A stretch of 64,000 bases of DNA from an uncultured Paracoccaceae bacterium (GCA_913061275.1 CAJXSR010000004.1:1-64000); one strand, 5' to 3'. Shown: positions 35,401-44,481, counted from the stretch's first letter. Notes: generated from the sequence alone by a model not told the origin. Translations and numbers: made by a program.

Positions 35401-36345
35401 TTAACCGCTCGAAAGCAGGCTATACGATTCGGCTACGCTAATGCTTGGCCTTACGGATGCCCCGTAGGTTTTAAGACCACATTGAAGGTCGGGGAAAATT
35501 TCAAATAACTCTGCGCGTGAAGCGTCTTCTAGCGCACATACAGCCATCTCGCCCGGATGAAAGCTTTCGCTTGCTATACCGTCTGCATATATAATTTCAT
35601 GGCTGTCAAACAGGATATGAATGTATTCGACGGTGTTCCTGCTGGTATCCGTAATAATTGTCGTATCGTTGACCAAGCCCTTGGCGGGAACGAGTATTTC
35701 ACGGCTGCCAAATTGTAATAAACTTGCAGAACTTTCATGCAAAACCCGATGTTGGGGTGATAACCAGATATCTTTTTGCGGGGCACCTGGGCCAAACGCA
35801 CCTTTTTTGATAAGTATTGGGTGCAAATGTGGCATGGCAAGCAGGCGGGCACCTGTAATAACCTTGCGGCCAATCCAGCGAATAGGTTGCAGGCCATTAT
35901 CGCGGGTGATGACAAGATCACCCTTTTGTAAGTTTTCAATAAGACGGGGGCCTGTCGGGGTGGATATATTTGTGCCTGTGGTGAAGCAGACAACATCCGT
36001 CCAAGTAAATCCTGTTGTCCATGTTTGCCACCCGCCAAGTGATGTGACCACAGAGCCGTTATCAAATGCTGAACCTATTTGAGGAACAAATATAAAATTA
36101 GACCCTGTGGACCAAAGTAACAGATCTTCGGTATGTGATGTACCACCTGAATCTGTGAAGGTTAATTCATATGTACCGCCCCTTGGGTTGGTGTATGTGC
36201 TGCCAGCTATGTTTATAGTTTCCCCGAAGTCATTTGTGAAATACGGCGATAAGTTTGCATCATCATCGTTAATTGTCACTGGCAATAATGTGGTGGCAAC
36301 ACCAGTGCCGGCCCAAACCCAACCATCTACGTTATACGTTACCAT
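35401..36345 (-). CDS. Hint-domain protein 2
   Basis: A 314-residue paralogue of the neighbouring Hint protein with a different N-terminal module (NVDGWVWAGTG..., about 120 residues of beta-type sequence). Hint signatures: VCFTTGTNISTPTGPRLIEN with the putative nucleophilic Cys near 120, LSPQHRVL, and EYIHILFDSHEIIYADG with ESFHPGEMAV. Its start lies inside the end of the upstream ORF (36332-36787), so the two are translationally coupled. A 241-bp gap separates it from Hint protein 1. Secretion signals are not obvious; type I secretion would fit the Asp-rich N-terminus but is conjecture. Confidence 0.85.
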   Translation of the reverse strand: MVTYNVDGWVWAGTGVATTLLPVTINDDDANLSPYFTNDFGETINIAGSTYTNPRGGTYELTFTDSGGTSHTEDLLLWSTGSNFIFVPQIGSAFDNGSVVTSLGGWQTWTTGFTWTDVVCFTTGTNISTPTGPRLIENLQKGDLVITRDNGLQPIRWIGRKVITGARLLAMPHLHPILIKKGAFGPGAPQKDIWLSPQHRVLHESSASLLQFGSREILVPAKGLVNDTTIITDTSRNTVEYIHILFDSHEIIYADGIASESFHPGEMAVCALEDASRAELFEIFPDLQCGLKTYGASVRPSISVAESYSLLSSG

Positions 36346-36787
36346 TTTTAGGCTCCGTATTACTGCGGCGTTTGGCGGTGTCTATCATCCGAACCAACGA
36401 CATAAGTTGTTCTTTAGGCATCCACCCCATCGGAGGTTCGCCAAGGGGATGTAGGCTGGTTAAGTTTTTATTGAAGTTGTCAGATTTTTCCTTTGTATGG
36501 AAAGCGCCCTTAAGGTGATTGGTATTTGATGGCGTCGGGCGCACCATTTCGTGAAGTTGCAATCCTAAGTTGGGTAGTATCTGGGCGGGCGTATCAGTAA
36601 AATCCGCAAAGGTTAATTCATCCTGGAACAGCTTGTCACGTTCGCTTGCCAGCTTAGCGGAATAGCCGTCTTTTTTACTTGAAATAACAGGGGTTGAAAT
36701 TTGTTTTTTTGGCCGCACTAATTGGTCCATCGACAATGTCAATGGTTCAAGCTTACTCACGCTTGGTTTACCGCCTGTACTACTCAT
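36332..36787 (-). CDS. Unrecognised 151-residue protein coupled to Hint protein 2
   Basis: I do not recognise this protein. It is Ser/Thr/Lys/Pro-rich and probably partly disordered in its first half, with a more ordered end (PPMGWMPKEQLMSLVRMIDTA). Its last 14 bases overlap the start of the Hint gene, the kind of coupling seen for partners. It is the first gene of the pair and is preceded by a 214-bp AT-rich region (36788-37001) in which I see no further gene. A cognate accessory or substrate role for the Hint protein is a guess. Confidence 0.65.
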   Translation of the reverse strand: MSSTGGKPSVSKLEPLTLSMDQLVRPKKQISTPVISSKKDGYSAKLASERDKLFQDELTFADFTDTPAQILPNLGLQLHEMVRPTPSNTNHLKGAFHTKEKSDNFNKNLTSLHPLGEPPMGWMPKEQLMSLVRMIDTAKRRSNTEPKNGNV

Positions 36788-37001
36788 GTTTCCTTCCCGC
36801 TTTGTTGCGGGTTTATCGTGTGTAAAATTATATATGAATATGTTTAATGTATCAATTTATTTAACCAGTGATTGGTTGAATATATGTTTAGTAACAAAGA
36901 TTTGAAGAAATATTTAAAAAAGTTGAATTTACTTAGAAATTTAAGAATATTGAAGTAAATCAACAGGCTTTACAGCACATTAGGTCGGTCGTGTTTAGGT
37001 A

Positions 37002-37613
37002 TTAAACATGACCATATAATAAATTAGCCGCAATCGCGTACATTGTCAGGCCAACCAAACAATCCAATACGCGCCATGCACGTTGCGTTTTCATGATCGG
37101 GGCAAGTAGTTGTGCACCATACCCAAGGCTGAAAAAGAACACGAATGAAGCGCTGACAGCGGCCATGCCAAAGGCCCATTTTGCATCTGCGTCTGTATGC
37201 TGTGTAGAAACAGCCCCTATTAAACCTAGAGTGTCTAAATACACATGTGGGTTGAGCCAAGTAAGGGCAGCAGCGATACTTAGTGTGGACCAAAACGGGG
37301 CTGATTTACCCTCAAGTTCCAATGCAAAATCAGAGTGCCATGCGGCAATAAAGCGGCGTGTTCCATAAGCTAGTAAAAACATGGCGCCACCAAACGTCAT
37401 GACGTCTGGCAACCATGGTGCCATATTTACAATATACCCAAAACCTGAAACGCCTAATACGATGAGTATCGCATCCGAAAGCGCACAAAACAGGCAAAGT
37501 GGGAAGACATGCACACGCAGTAACCCTTGCCGTAGAACAAATGCGTTTTGCGCACCGATTGCCAAGATCAATGAAAAACTGGTAAAAAAACCAGTGAATG
37601 CGGCGGAAATCAC
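37002..37613 (-). CDS. LysE/ArgO-family amino acid exporter
   Basis: A 203-residue membrane protein with about six helices and the LysE-family signature GAQNAFVLRQGLLR in helix one, plus WLNPHVYLDTLGLIG. Members export lysine, arginine or related amino acids. It begins with GTG at 37613, overlapping the stop of the DUF502 gene (GTGA), so the two are co-translated. Substrate not certain. Confidence 0.9.
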   Translation of the reverse strand: MISAAFTGFFTSFSLILAIGAQNAFVLRQGLLRVHVFPLCLFCALSDAILIVLGVSGFGYIVNMAPWLPDVMTFGGAMFLLAYGTRRFIAAWHSDFALELEGKSAPFWSTLSIAAALTWLNPHVYLDTLGLIGAVSTQHTDADAKWAFGMAAVSASFVFFFSLGYGAQLLAPIMKTQRAWRVLDCLVGLTMYAIAANLLYGHV

Positions 37614-38326
37614 TTAACTGCCTTTGCCTTTTTAACCCGAACTGTGGTGGCTTTAGCCGCTTTTTCTTCTTCTGACGGGGGCATTACCAAGCCTGCAGAA
37701 ATTACCAATTTCGCGGCTTCTTCTACAGTCATATCCAGTTCGTGTACGTCTTTTGTTGGGACGAATAATAAAAACCCAGATGTTGGGTTGGGCGTGGTTG
37801 GTAGAAACACAGATGTCATGGCCTCTTGCCCTGATTTCGATAGAACCTCACCACTTGATTGGGTGGAAATAAAGGCAATAGCCCATATGCCTTTACGTGG
37901 GTATTCTACCAGGCATGCCTTTTCAAATGAATTGTTGCTTTGGCTAACGACTGTTTCAACAATTTGTTTCAGCCCGTTATAAAGTGAACGCACAACTGGC
38001 ATGCGGTCAACAAAACCTTCAGCCGCGCGCACTAAACTGCGGCCAAACAGGCCCTTGGTCATGGCGCCAATGATTGTTGTGAACAGTAAAAATACGATAA
38101 CGCCCAAACCGCGCACGTTAATATCTAGATAGGTTAACGGGTTATATTTTGCAGGGACGAAAGGCAAAACCCTTGCGTCGACAAAGCCAATAAAGCTCCA
38201 GACCGCCCAAATAGTGACTGCAACAGGCAAAACCACGGCAAGGCCAGTTAAAAAGTTATTCCGAAAAGACGCAAAAAAGTGGCTGCGCCGTTTAATAGGG
38301 GGCTTTTTTTTTGGTTTTTTGGCCAT
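37610..38326 (-). CDS. DUF502 family membrane protein
   Basis: A 238-residue protein with a basic N-terminus, two membrane segments (about 25-48 and 72-92) and the family stretch VRSLYNGLKQIVETVV plus VFLPTTPNPTSGFLLFVP. DUF502 has no firmly assigned biochemical role. The C-terminus is Lys/Ala/Val-rich (KKAKAVK). It is co-translated with the LysE-type exporter downstream. Its start lies 236 bp from rpsB, which is divergent. Confidence 0.88.
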   Translation of the reverse strand: MAKKPKKKPPIKRRSHFFASFRNNFLTGLAVVLPVAVTIWAVWSFIGFVDARVLPFVPAKYNPLTYLDINVRGLGVIVFLLFTTIIGAMTKGLFGRSLVRAAEGFVDRMPVVRSLYNGLKQIVETVVSQSNNSFEKACLVEYPRKGIWAIAFISTQSSGEVLSKSGQEAMTSVFLPTTPNPTSGFLLFVPTKDVHELDMTVEEAAKLVISAGLVMPPSEEEKAAKATTVRVKKAKAVK

Positions 38327-38469
38327 TTTACACGTATTTCCCTGTTCCAGCAGAACTGTTAAGCTACAACTTGGAATTCTTCAATGGGTTTGATTGAATT
38401 TCCCACCGAATCCCCTTGCCATCGTATGAAAACCGTCATAAACCGCGCGAATAAATCCACAAGCGGGGC

Positions 38470-38510
38470 TTGCGGGTTATGGGGGAGAAATCCCTGTAAC
38501 TCCACCGGTT
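38470..38510 (+). promoter_or_regulatory. Possible rpsB leader hairpin
   Basis: In the 236-bp leader between DUF502 and rpsB, GTTATGGG (about 38477) can pair with CCCTGTAAC (about 38493) across a purine-rich loop with small bulges. Leaders upstream of rpsB are often autoregulatory in bacteria. The structure here is only suggestive and not matched to a known S2 leader. Confidence 0.25.
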
Positions 38511-38562
38511 GGGCAAATTGTCCTTCACCCTGCTGAGGCTAAACCGGAAAAGGAAGATTACA

Positions 38563-39642
38563 ATGGCTCTACCAGAGTTTACATTGCGCCAACTGCTAGA
38601 AGCAGGCGTACATTTTGGACACCAAACACACCGCTGGAACCCGCGCATGGGTCAGTTTATATATGGCCAACGCAACGGCATCCACATTATGGACCTTACA
38701 CAAACAGTTCCATTGCTTGATGCTGCATTGAATGTTGTGCGCGAAACAGTTGCGAAAAACGGACGTATCTTGTTCGTTGGCACAAAGCGCCAAGCATCAA
38801 AAGCGATTTCAGAAGCGGCTGAACGTTCAGCACAATATTACATGAATCACCGTTGGTTGGGTGGCACTTTGACAAACTGGAATACAGTGTCAAAATCTAT
38901 CGCTCGTCTTAAGCAATTAGATGAGAAGTTTGAAAGCGGCGCAGAAGGCCTAACCAAAAAAGAACGTCTAGGCATGGAACGTGAGCAGGGCAAACTTGAA
39001 GCGTCTTTGGGCGGTATTCGTGAAATGGGCGGCACGCCTGATTTGGTATTCATCATCGATACTAACAAAGAAAGCCTAGCTGTTGCGGAAGCAAAAAAAT
39101 TGGGCATTCCTATTGTTGCTGTTGTGGATAGTAACTGTGCACCAGACGGCATTGATTACCCGATCCCTGGTAATGATGATGCGGCACGTGCGATTGAACT
39201 ATATTGTGACCTGATTGCCCGCTCTGCACTAGACGGCATGGCGGTTGCTATGGGTTCTGCAGGCATCGACATTGGTGAAGCGGTTGAAGCACCAGTTGAA
39301 GAATTGCCAGCTGCTGTTGAAGAAAAAGCGGAACCAGCTGTTAAAGTTGAAAAGAAAGCTGCAAAGAAAGTTGTTAAAAAAGTTGAAGCACCTGCTGAAA
39401 GTGCTGGCACCAAGCCAGAGCTGATGAAAGAAGCACCTGATGAAAAAGACGACCTGAAAAATATCACTGGCGTTGGCCCTAAACTAGAAGAAACCCTAAA
39501 CAAAATGGGCGTCTACACGTTTGCGCAAGTTGCTGCATGGACTGCTGATGAAATTCAGTGGGTTGATGACAATCTGTCATTCAAAGGTCGCATTGACCGT
39601 GATGACTGGGTTGGTCAAGCAACAGAATTGATGAACGCTTAA
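38563..39642 (+). CDS. rpsB: Ribosomal protein S2 with C-terminal helix-hairpin-helix extension
   Basis: uS2 binds the small subunit near the platform and is needed for bS1 recruitment. Residues 1-240 are a normal S2 ([61 protein letters not shown]). The protein then adds a Glu/Lys/Ala linker (241-295) and a compact domain at 296-357 ([19 protein letters not shown], then [15 protein letters not shown] and DRDDWVGQA) like the small helix-hairpin-helix modules seen appended to other proteins in this order. Total 359 residues versus about 250 usually. Start at 38563 chosen for the AAGGAAG site and homology. Confidence 0.95.
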   Translation: MALPEFTLRQLLEAGVHFGHQTHRWNPRMGQFIYGQRNGIHIMDLTQTVPLLDAALNVVRETVAKNGRILFVGTKRQASKAISEAAERSAQYYMNHRWLGGTLTNWNTVSKSIARLKQLDEKFESGAEGLTKKERLGMEREQGKLEASLGGIREMGGTPDLVFIIDTNKESLAVAEAKKLGIPIVAVVDSNCAPDGIDYPIPGNDDAARAIELYCDLIARSALDGMAVAMGSAGIDIGEAVEAPVEELPAAVEEKAEPAVKVEKKAAKKVVKKVEAPAESAGTKPELMKEAPDEKDDLKNITGVGPKLEETLNKMGVYTFAQVAAWTADEIQWVDDNLSFKGRIDRDDWVGQATELMNA

Positions 39643-39664
39643 GCCAAGCTAGGCTTGTATAAAG

Positions 39665-39687
39665 TAGGGCAGCGCGGTGCTGCCCTA
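39665..39687 (+). terminator. Hairpin between rpsB and tsf (attenuator-like)
   Basis: TAGGGCAGC (39665-39673), five-base loop, GCTGCCCTA (39679-39687): a perfect 9-bp stem without a T-tract. A smaller pair AAGCC/GGCTT lies just upstream (39641-39656). Such an element between rpsB and tsf may lower tsf transcription relative to rpsB or protect the rpsB 3' end rather than stop transcription. Confidence 0.5.
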
Positions 39688-39716
39688 TCAATGAATTTCC
39701 AAATTGGAGAACTATG

Positions 39717-40601
39717 ATGGCAATTACTGCTGCATTGGTAAAAGAATTGCGCGACGCATCTGGCGCGGGCATGATGGACGCAAAGAAAGCGTTAACAGAA
39801 ACAAATGGCGATATGGAAGCTGCAACCGACTGGTTGCGCGCAAAAGGCCTATCTAAAGCCGCTAAAAAAGCTGGTCGTACAGCTGCAGAAGGCCTGGTTG
39901 GCGTTTCTGTAAATGGTGGTGTTGGCGTTGCTGTTGAAGTGAACTCAGAAACCGACTTCGTTGGTAAAAATTCTGAATTCCAAGAAATGGTTGCAGGCAT
40001 CACTACGGCTGCTCTTGGTGTGTCAGATGTAGATGCATTAAAAGCTGCTGACATGGGTGGCAAATCTGTTGAAGATGTTGTTATTGCAAAGGTCGCTACT
40101 ATCGGCGAAAACATGTCTGTACGCCGTATGGCGAAAGTTGAAGGCGATGTTGTTGGATCATATATCCACACAGCGGCTGCAGACGGCATGGGAAAAATCG
40201 GTGTACTTGTTGCACTAAAAGGTGGCTCTGAGGCAATCGCGAAACAAATCGCCATGCACGTTGCAGCACATGACCCACGCCCACAATCAATTTCTGAGGC
40301 AGACTTAGACCCAGCTGCAATTGAAAAAGAAAAGCAGTTCCTAACAGAACAAGCACGCGAGAGTGGCAAGCCTGAAAATATCATCGAAAACATGATTAAA
40401 GGCCGCATCAAGAAATTCTACTCAGAAGTTACCTTGATCAACCAAACATTCGTTATGTCTGCTGATGGCGACAGTGTTGGCAAATTCGCAGCTGACAATG
40501 GCGCAGAAGTTGTTGGCTTTGTACGTCTGGAAGTTGGCGAAGGCATAGAGAAAATTGAAGAAGATTTTGCAGCGGAAGTTGCAAAAACTATGGGCGGCTA
40601 A
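39717..40601 (+). CDS. tsf: Elongation factor Ts
   Basis: EF-Ts is the nucleotide exchange factor for EF-Tu. The 294-residue protein begins with the UBA-like domain ([21 protein letters not shown]) and has the Tu-binding signature [14 protein letters not shown], followed by two core subdomains. Two ATGs are adjacent (39714 and 39717); the second has better spacing from GGAG and matches the usual MAIT start. It follows rpsB across a hairpin and ends with a terminator. Confidence 0.96.
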   Translation: MAITAALVKELRDASGAGMMDAKKALTETNGDMEAATDWLRAKGLSKAAKKAGRTAAEGLVGVSVNGGVGVAVEVNSETDFVGKNSEFQEMVAGITTAALGVSDVDALKAADMGGKSVEDVVIAKVATIGENMSVRRMAKVEGDVVGSYIHTAAADGMGKIGVLVALKGGSEAIAKQIAMHVAAHDPRPQSISEADLDPAAIEKEKQFLTEQARESGKPENIIENMIKGRIKKFYSEVTLINQTFVMSADGDSVGKFAADNGAEVVGFVRLEVGEGIEKIEEDFAAEVAKTMGG

Positions 40602-40630
40602 GCCCAAACATTTATTTGATGTATTTTAAA

Positions 40631-40656
40631 GGCCTCGCATTTGCGGGGTCTTTTTT
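40631..40656 (+). terminator. Rho-independent terminator of rpsB-tsf
   Basis: GGCCTCGC (40631-40638) pairs with GCGGGGTC (40643-40650) using two G-U pairs, followed by six T. It lies about 30 bp after the tsf stop. Confidence 0.85.
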
Positions 40657-40732
40657 ATGTAATTTCTTTTACTTTACTTCAACATTTATGATATTTGTCT
40701 AAAATACTAATCGTTTAATGTGAGGGGACACT

Positions 40733-41233
40733 ATGAAACAATTTGTTAAAGCTACACTAGTAGGCGGCATATTGGGCATGTCATTAGCAATGCCAGCGGT
40801 ATCACAAGAATTAGAAGCTTGGGGAACAGCAGGGGGCTGGGATGTTCTGATTGATCCATCATTGGGGGATGGCTGTCTAATACAAGCGGAATATGAAGAT
40901 GGTTCACTGGTACGGATCGGTTTTGACCGAAACAAAGGAACTGGTTATGTGGCATCGTTCAATGATAATTGGGGCGATATAATTGAAGGGGAAACCTATT
41001 CAATTTTATTCGACTTAGACGGTCAAGAGTATGATGGCGAAGCTATTGGAATTTATGTAAACGGTGTGCCGGGTGCAGACGTAAACTTTACGAACCCGGA
41101 TTTTTTGTTTGATATTGCACAAAAATATACCATGACGCTTTATAGCGAAGACGGTGAAGTTATGGCGATTGACCTTGGTGGAACCTCGATAGGTTTAGAA
41201 GCGGTTATTCAGTGTCAGGAAGAACTTGGGTAA
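40733..41233 (+). CDS. Exported protein of unknown function
   Basis: A 166-residue protein with a clear signal peptide (hydrophobic core VGGILGMSLAMPA, cleavage likely after AVS) and an acidic, glycine-rich mature part with one pair of cysteines (in GDGCLIQAE and IQCQEELG), probably a periplasmic disulfide. I do not recognise the family; the WGTAGGWDVLIDPSLGDGC motif resembles short periplasmic proteins found in Rhodobacterales. It converges on aroQ with 3 bp between stops. GAGGGGAC precedes the ATG. Confidence 0.75.
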   Translation: MKQFVKATLVGGILGMSLAMPAVSQELEAWGTAGGWDVLIDPSLGDGCLIQAEYEDGSLVRIGFDRNKGTGYVASFNDNWGDIIEGETYSILFDLDGQEYDGEAIGIYVNGVPGADVNFTNPDFLFDIAQKYTMTLYSEDGEVMAIDLGGTSIGLEAVIQCQEELG

Positions 41234-41236
41234 AGG

Positions 41237-41671
41237 TTAACCCAACTCTTCTATCATCCGTTCAATCGCCATAGGGTACCCATCTGCCCCATGCCCCATA
41301 ATAGCGTCAAAGGCGACTTTGCCGATATAGCTGACATGGCGAAACGCTTCACGGGCATGAATATCTGACAGATGTAGTTCCAGTGTGGGAATTTCAACTG
41401 ATGAAATTGCATCCATTAGTGCAATGGACGTGTGCGTATAGGCACCCGCATTGATGATAATCCCGTCAAAATTACCGCGTGCGTCATGTATCCAGTCGAT
41501 CAACACACCTTCATGGTTAGACTGGCGGCATTCAACATGCACACCTAGTTGGCTTGCTTTTTTCTGACACATCAATTCAATATCATTAAGCGTAGTCGTG
41601 CCATAAACCTCTGGTTGGCGTGTGCCAAGCAGGTTCAGGTTAGGGCCGTGCAGAATTAAAATATTTTTCAT
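41237..41671 (-). CDS. aroQ: Type II 3-dehydroquinate dehydratase
   Basis: AroQ converts 3-dehydroquinate to 3-dehydroshikimate in the shikimate pathway. The 144-residue protein starts MKNILILHGPNLNLLGTRQP, with catalytic Tyr in EVYG, Asn in INAGAYTHTS, His in ELHLSDIHARE and Arg in that loop. I chose the ATG at 41671 over 41695 because family members begin at this methionine; a clear ribosome site is absent for both. A hairpin region (41737-41772) lies upstream. Confidence 0.94.
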   Translation of the reverse strand: MKNILILHGPNLNLLGTRQPEVYGTTTLNDIELMCQKKASQLGVHVECRQSNHEGVLIDWIHDARGNFDGIIINAGAYTHTSIALMDAISSVEIPTLELHLSDIHAREAFRHVSYIGKVAFDAIMGHGADGYPMAIERMIEELG

Positions 41672-41736
41672 AAGCTGTATTTGCCACGGTTCCATGAAAA
41701 AAACCAGTATTCTATAGTGTGGAGTATTGAAAAAAT

Positions 41737-41772
41737 TAGCGGGTTACATGGATTTGGGAGAATGTAACCCGC
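41737..41772 (-). terminator. Orphan hairpin terminator upstream of aroQ
   Basis: AGCGGGTTACAT (41737-41748) and ATGTAACCCGCT (41761-41772) are a perfect 12-bp inverted repeat with a 12-base loop. On the minus strand it is followed by AATTTTTTC, so it is oriented to stop leftward transcription just before aroQ, yet no gene lies upstream on that strand before the next divergent gene. It could end a small RNA or act as an attenuator in the aroQ leader. Confidence 0.6.
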
Positions 41773-41838
41773 TTAGGTAAAACAGGGATTCTGTAGATCA
41801 CCTGTAAATTACGATACGTTTTGCAATGCGGTATTAAA

Positions 41839-41852
41839 GTGATGAACATCAC
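41839..41852. promoter_or_regulatory. Perfect dyad GTGATGAACATCAC between aroQ and the ThDP enzyme gene
   Basis: Six-base arms around AA form a perfect palindrome about 100 bp upstream of the ThDP enzyme start. Size and symmetry fit a dimeric repressor or activator site. It lies between two divergently transcribed genes; which one it controls cannot be told. Confidence 0.35.
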
Positions 41853-41952
41853 CAATTTAAGTCGCCAAAACATTTTTCCCTATCTATGCACTATGCCATA
41901 GACCTTATTTCACAGACCTCATAAGCTTTGAAAAATTATGGAGAATGGGCAG

Positions 41953-43593
41953 ATGCTTGCAGGACATTTATTGGTTAAATCACTGATCGAACAGGGCGTT
42001 GACACCACCTTTGGTGTGCCGGGCGAAAGCTATCTTGCGGTGCTTGATGGCTTGTATGACGCGCAAAACCATATCCGCCTTATCACCACCCGTAATGAAG
42101 GTGGGGCTGCCTTTATGGCCGAGGCTTATGGCAAGCTGACAGGCAAACCCGGAATTTGTATGGTCACGCGTGGTCCAGGGGCAACAAACGCGTCTATTGG
42201 TGTGCATACGGCAATGCAAGACTCTACCCCGATGATCCTGTTTATTGGTCAAATAGGTCGCGATATGCGCGATCGCGAAGCTTTTCAAGAAGTTGATTAT
42301 AGGGCGTTTTTTGGCGACATTGCAAAGTGGGTTACAGAAATTGATAACCCTGACCGCATACCAGAAATAATTGCACGCGCTTTTCATACAGCCCTTTCGG
42401 GTCGCCCCGGCCCAGTTGTGATTGCATTGCCAGAAGATATGCTAACGTCTGATACCATGCGCCAGCCTGCACCACGCATTAAGTTCTCTGAGCCTGCACC
42501 TGCACCCGAAGCATTATCGGCTGCGGTTGATCTTTTGAACACCGCCAAAAAACCGCTTGTGGTTGTTGGTGGTGGCGGTTGGACTGAAACGGGTCGCGAT
42601 GATCTGATTACATGGGCCGAAACCAATGATCTGCCGATCACAACCGCATTTCGCTACCAAGACCTGATGGACAACACCAATCCGCAGTTTGTGGGTGAAG
42701 CGGGTATTGGCATGTGGCCCAGTATGATGCAGCGCATCAAGGATGCGGATGTGATTTTTGCGATTAACACGCGGTTTGGTGAAAGTTTCACCGATGGCTG
42801 GACGTTGCTAGATGTGCCGAACGCTAAGCAAAAGATCATTCACGCACATATCTCTGACCGCGAACTGGGCAAAATTTATCAACCAGATGTTGCCCTTCAT
42901 GCAGGGCCAAATCAGTTGTTACGGGCCTTACTGAAAACCAAACTAACCCCAAACTGGGCTGGTTGGCGCAAAGAGGGCCGTGACACATATGAGGTTATGT
43001 TGCGTGCAAAACCACAAAGCGGTGCGGTAGATATGGCCGCTATTTGCACGTATTTGCGTGAAACGCTGGATGACAATGCAATCGTTACCAACGGGGCAGG
43101 CAATTTTGCGATTTGGTCGGGCAAACATCTAAGCTATTCGCGTAATCAGCGTTATATCGGCCCACAATCAGGGGCGATGGGGGCAGGTTTGCCTGCGGCT
43201 ATTGCTGCCAAAGCAGTTGAACCGAACACCCAAGTGATTTGCTTTGCGGGTGATGGTGATTTCCAGATGAACGGTCAAGAACTGGGCACCGCGGCGCAAG
43301 AGGGGCTTTACCCGATTGTGCTGTTATTGAACAATTCGATGTACGGCACCATTCGCGCCCATCAAGAGGGCCGTTATGCTGACCGCGTTTCAGGTACTAA
43401 AATTGTTAACCCTGATTTTGTCAAACTTGCCGACGCATATGGTATCATGGGTGAACGCATCACTGAAACCAGTCAGTTTAAGGTGGCATTTGAACGGGCC
43501 AAGGCCAGCCCAACGGGGGCAATACTAGAATTAATTATTGATCCACAAGACATCACACCGTTTAAATCGCTTGATGATATAAAAAATTCGTAA
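41953..43593 (+). CDS. Thiamine-diphosphate enzyme, acetolactate-synthase-like
   Basis: A 546-residue ThDP-dependent enzyme of the acetohydroxyacid synthase/benzoylformate decarboxylase superfamily. N-terminal catalytic Glu region TTRNEGGAAFMAEAYG, GPGATNASIGVHTAMQDSTP, central ATP/FAD-like domain (VVVGGGGW) and the ThDP motif GDGDFQMNGQELGTAAQEGL ending in LLNNSMYGTIRAHQEG. No small regulatory subunit gene is adjacent, so it is probably not the biosynthetic IlvB but a catabolic lyase or decarboxylase. The start at 41953 was preferred (GGAG upstream, alignment to homologues); an in-frame ATG lies at 41938. Confidence 0.88.
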   Translation: MLAGHLLVKSLIEQGVDTTFGVPGESYLAVLDGLYDAQNHIRLITTRNEGGAAFMAEAYGKLTGKPGICMVTRGPGATNASIGVHTAMQDSTPMILFIGQIGRDMRDREAFQEVDYRAFFGDIAKWVTEIDNPDRIPEIIARAFHTALSGRPGPVVIALPEDMLTSDTMRQPAPRIKFSEPAPAPEALSAAVDLLNTAKKPLVVVGGGGWTETGRDDLITWAETNDLPITTAFRYQDLMDNTNPQFVGEAGIGMWPSMMQRIKDADVIFAINTRFGESFTDGWTLLDVPNAKQKIIHAHISDRELGKIYQPDVALHAGPNQLLRALLKTKLTPNWAGWRKEGRDTYEVMLRAKPQSGAVDMAAICTYLRETLDDNAIVTNGAGNFAIWSGKHLSYSRNQRYIGPQSGAMGAGLPAAIAAKAVEPNTQVICFAGDGDFQMNGQELGTAAQEGLYPIVLLLNNSMYGTIRAHQEGRYADRVSGTKIVNPDFVKLADAYGIMGERITETSQFKVAFERAKASPTGAILELIIDPQDITPFKSLDDIKNS

Positions 43594-43688
43594 CGCCTTG
43601 ATATTGTAGTTCACGAAACAGGCATCGCTAGATATAGTGGTGACTGAATCATATGATCCGTAAACAGATGCGGATATCGGAGGTTGAT

Positions 43689-44480
43689 TTGCAACAATAC
43701 CATGATGCTTTGCGCGAAATCCTGAAACAGGGCGAGCAGTCCACTGATCGCACGGGTACTGGCACCATCTCGCATTTCGGGATGCAAATGCGGTATCGTT
43801 TGAAAGACGGCTTTCCTTTGGTTACCACCAAGAAAGTGCATCTGCGTTCAATTATTCATGAACTTTTGTGGTTTTTGACGGGCGACACAAACATCCGCTA
43901 TCTAAAGGAAAATGGGGTTTCTATATGGGATGAATGGGCCGATGAAAACGGTGATCTTGGGCCAGTTTATGGCAAGCAATGGCGGGCATTCCCCAGTGCA
44001 TCGGGCAGTGTTGACCAGATTGAAGAACTGGTTAAGAACATCAAAACCACACCTGACAGCCGCCGTCATATTGTATCGGCGTGGAATCCTGCTGAAATAG
44101 GCGAAATGGCCCTGCCGCCGTGCCACACCATGTGGCAAGTGCGTATTATCGGTGACACCATGCATTTGCAGCTTTATCAACGTTCGGCCGATATGTTTCT
44201 GGGCGTGCCGTTTAACATCGCTTCATACGCGCTGTTGTTGCAGATGCTGGCACATGTCACGGGCTATAAAACGGGCGATTTTGTGCATACTTTGGGCGAT
44301 GCGCATATCTATTCAAACCATATGGATCAGGTCGAAGAATTGTTGTCGCGTGATCTGCGGCCCTTGCCAGTGATGCAGATAAAGCGGGATGTTACATCTA
44401 TCTTTGACTTTAAATATGATGATTTTGAGCTTACGGGCTACGACCCGCATGCCGCAATTTCAGCCCCCGTGGCGGTGTAA
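43689..44480 (+). CDS. thyA: Thymidylate synthase
   Basis: ThyA methylates dUMP to dTMP using methylene-tetrahydrofolate, generating dihydrofolate. Starting at the TTG (43689) the protein has 263 residues and begins [12 protein letters not shown], matching E. coli ThyA from its first residue; GGAGG lies five bases upstream. In-frame ATGs at 43653 and 43668 lack such a site. Catalytic Cys145 is in [16 protein letters not shown], the [18 protein letters not shown] loop and [10 protein letters not shown] are present. folA begins 1 bp after its stop, pairing DHF production with its reduction. Confidence 0.95.
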   Translation: MQQYHDALREILKQGEQSTDRTGTGTISHFGMQMRYRLKDGFPLVTTKKVHLRSIIHELLWFLTGDTNIRYLKENGVSIWDEWADENGDLGPVYGKQWRAFPSASGSVDQIEELVKNIKTTPDSRRHIVSAWNPAEIGEMALPPCHTMWQVRIIGDTMHLQLYQRSADMFLGVPFNIASYALLLQMLAHVTGYKTGDFVHTLGDAHIYSNHMDQVEELLSRDLRPLPVMQIKRDVTSIFDFKYDDFELTGYDPHAAISAPVAV

Positions 44481-44481
44481 T

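Noticed and set aside
35621-36082. 153-codon ORF antisense to Hint gene 2
   Set aside because: Hint motifs on the other strand are unambiguous; this frame is a shadow.
39581-40411. 276-codon ORF antisense to tsf
   Set aside because: EF-Ts motifs on the plus strand are clear; the antisense frame is open only because of codon bias.
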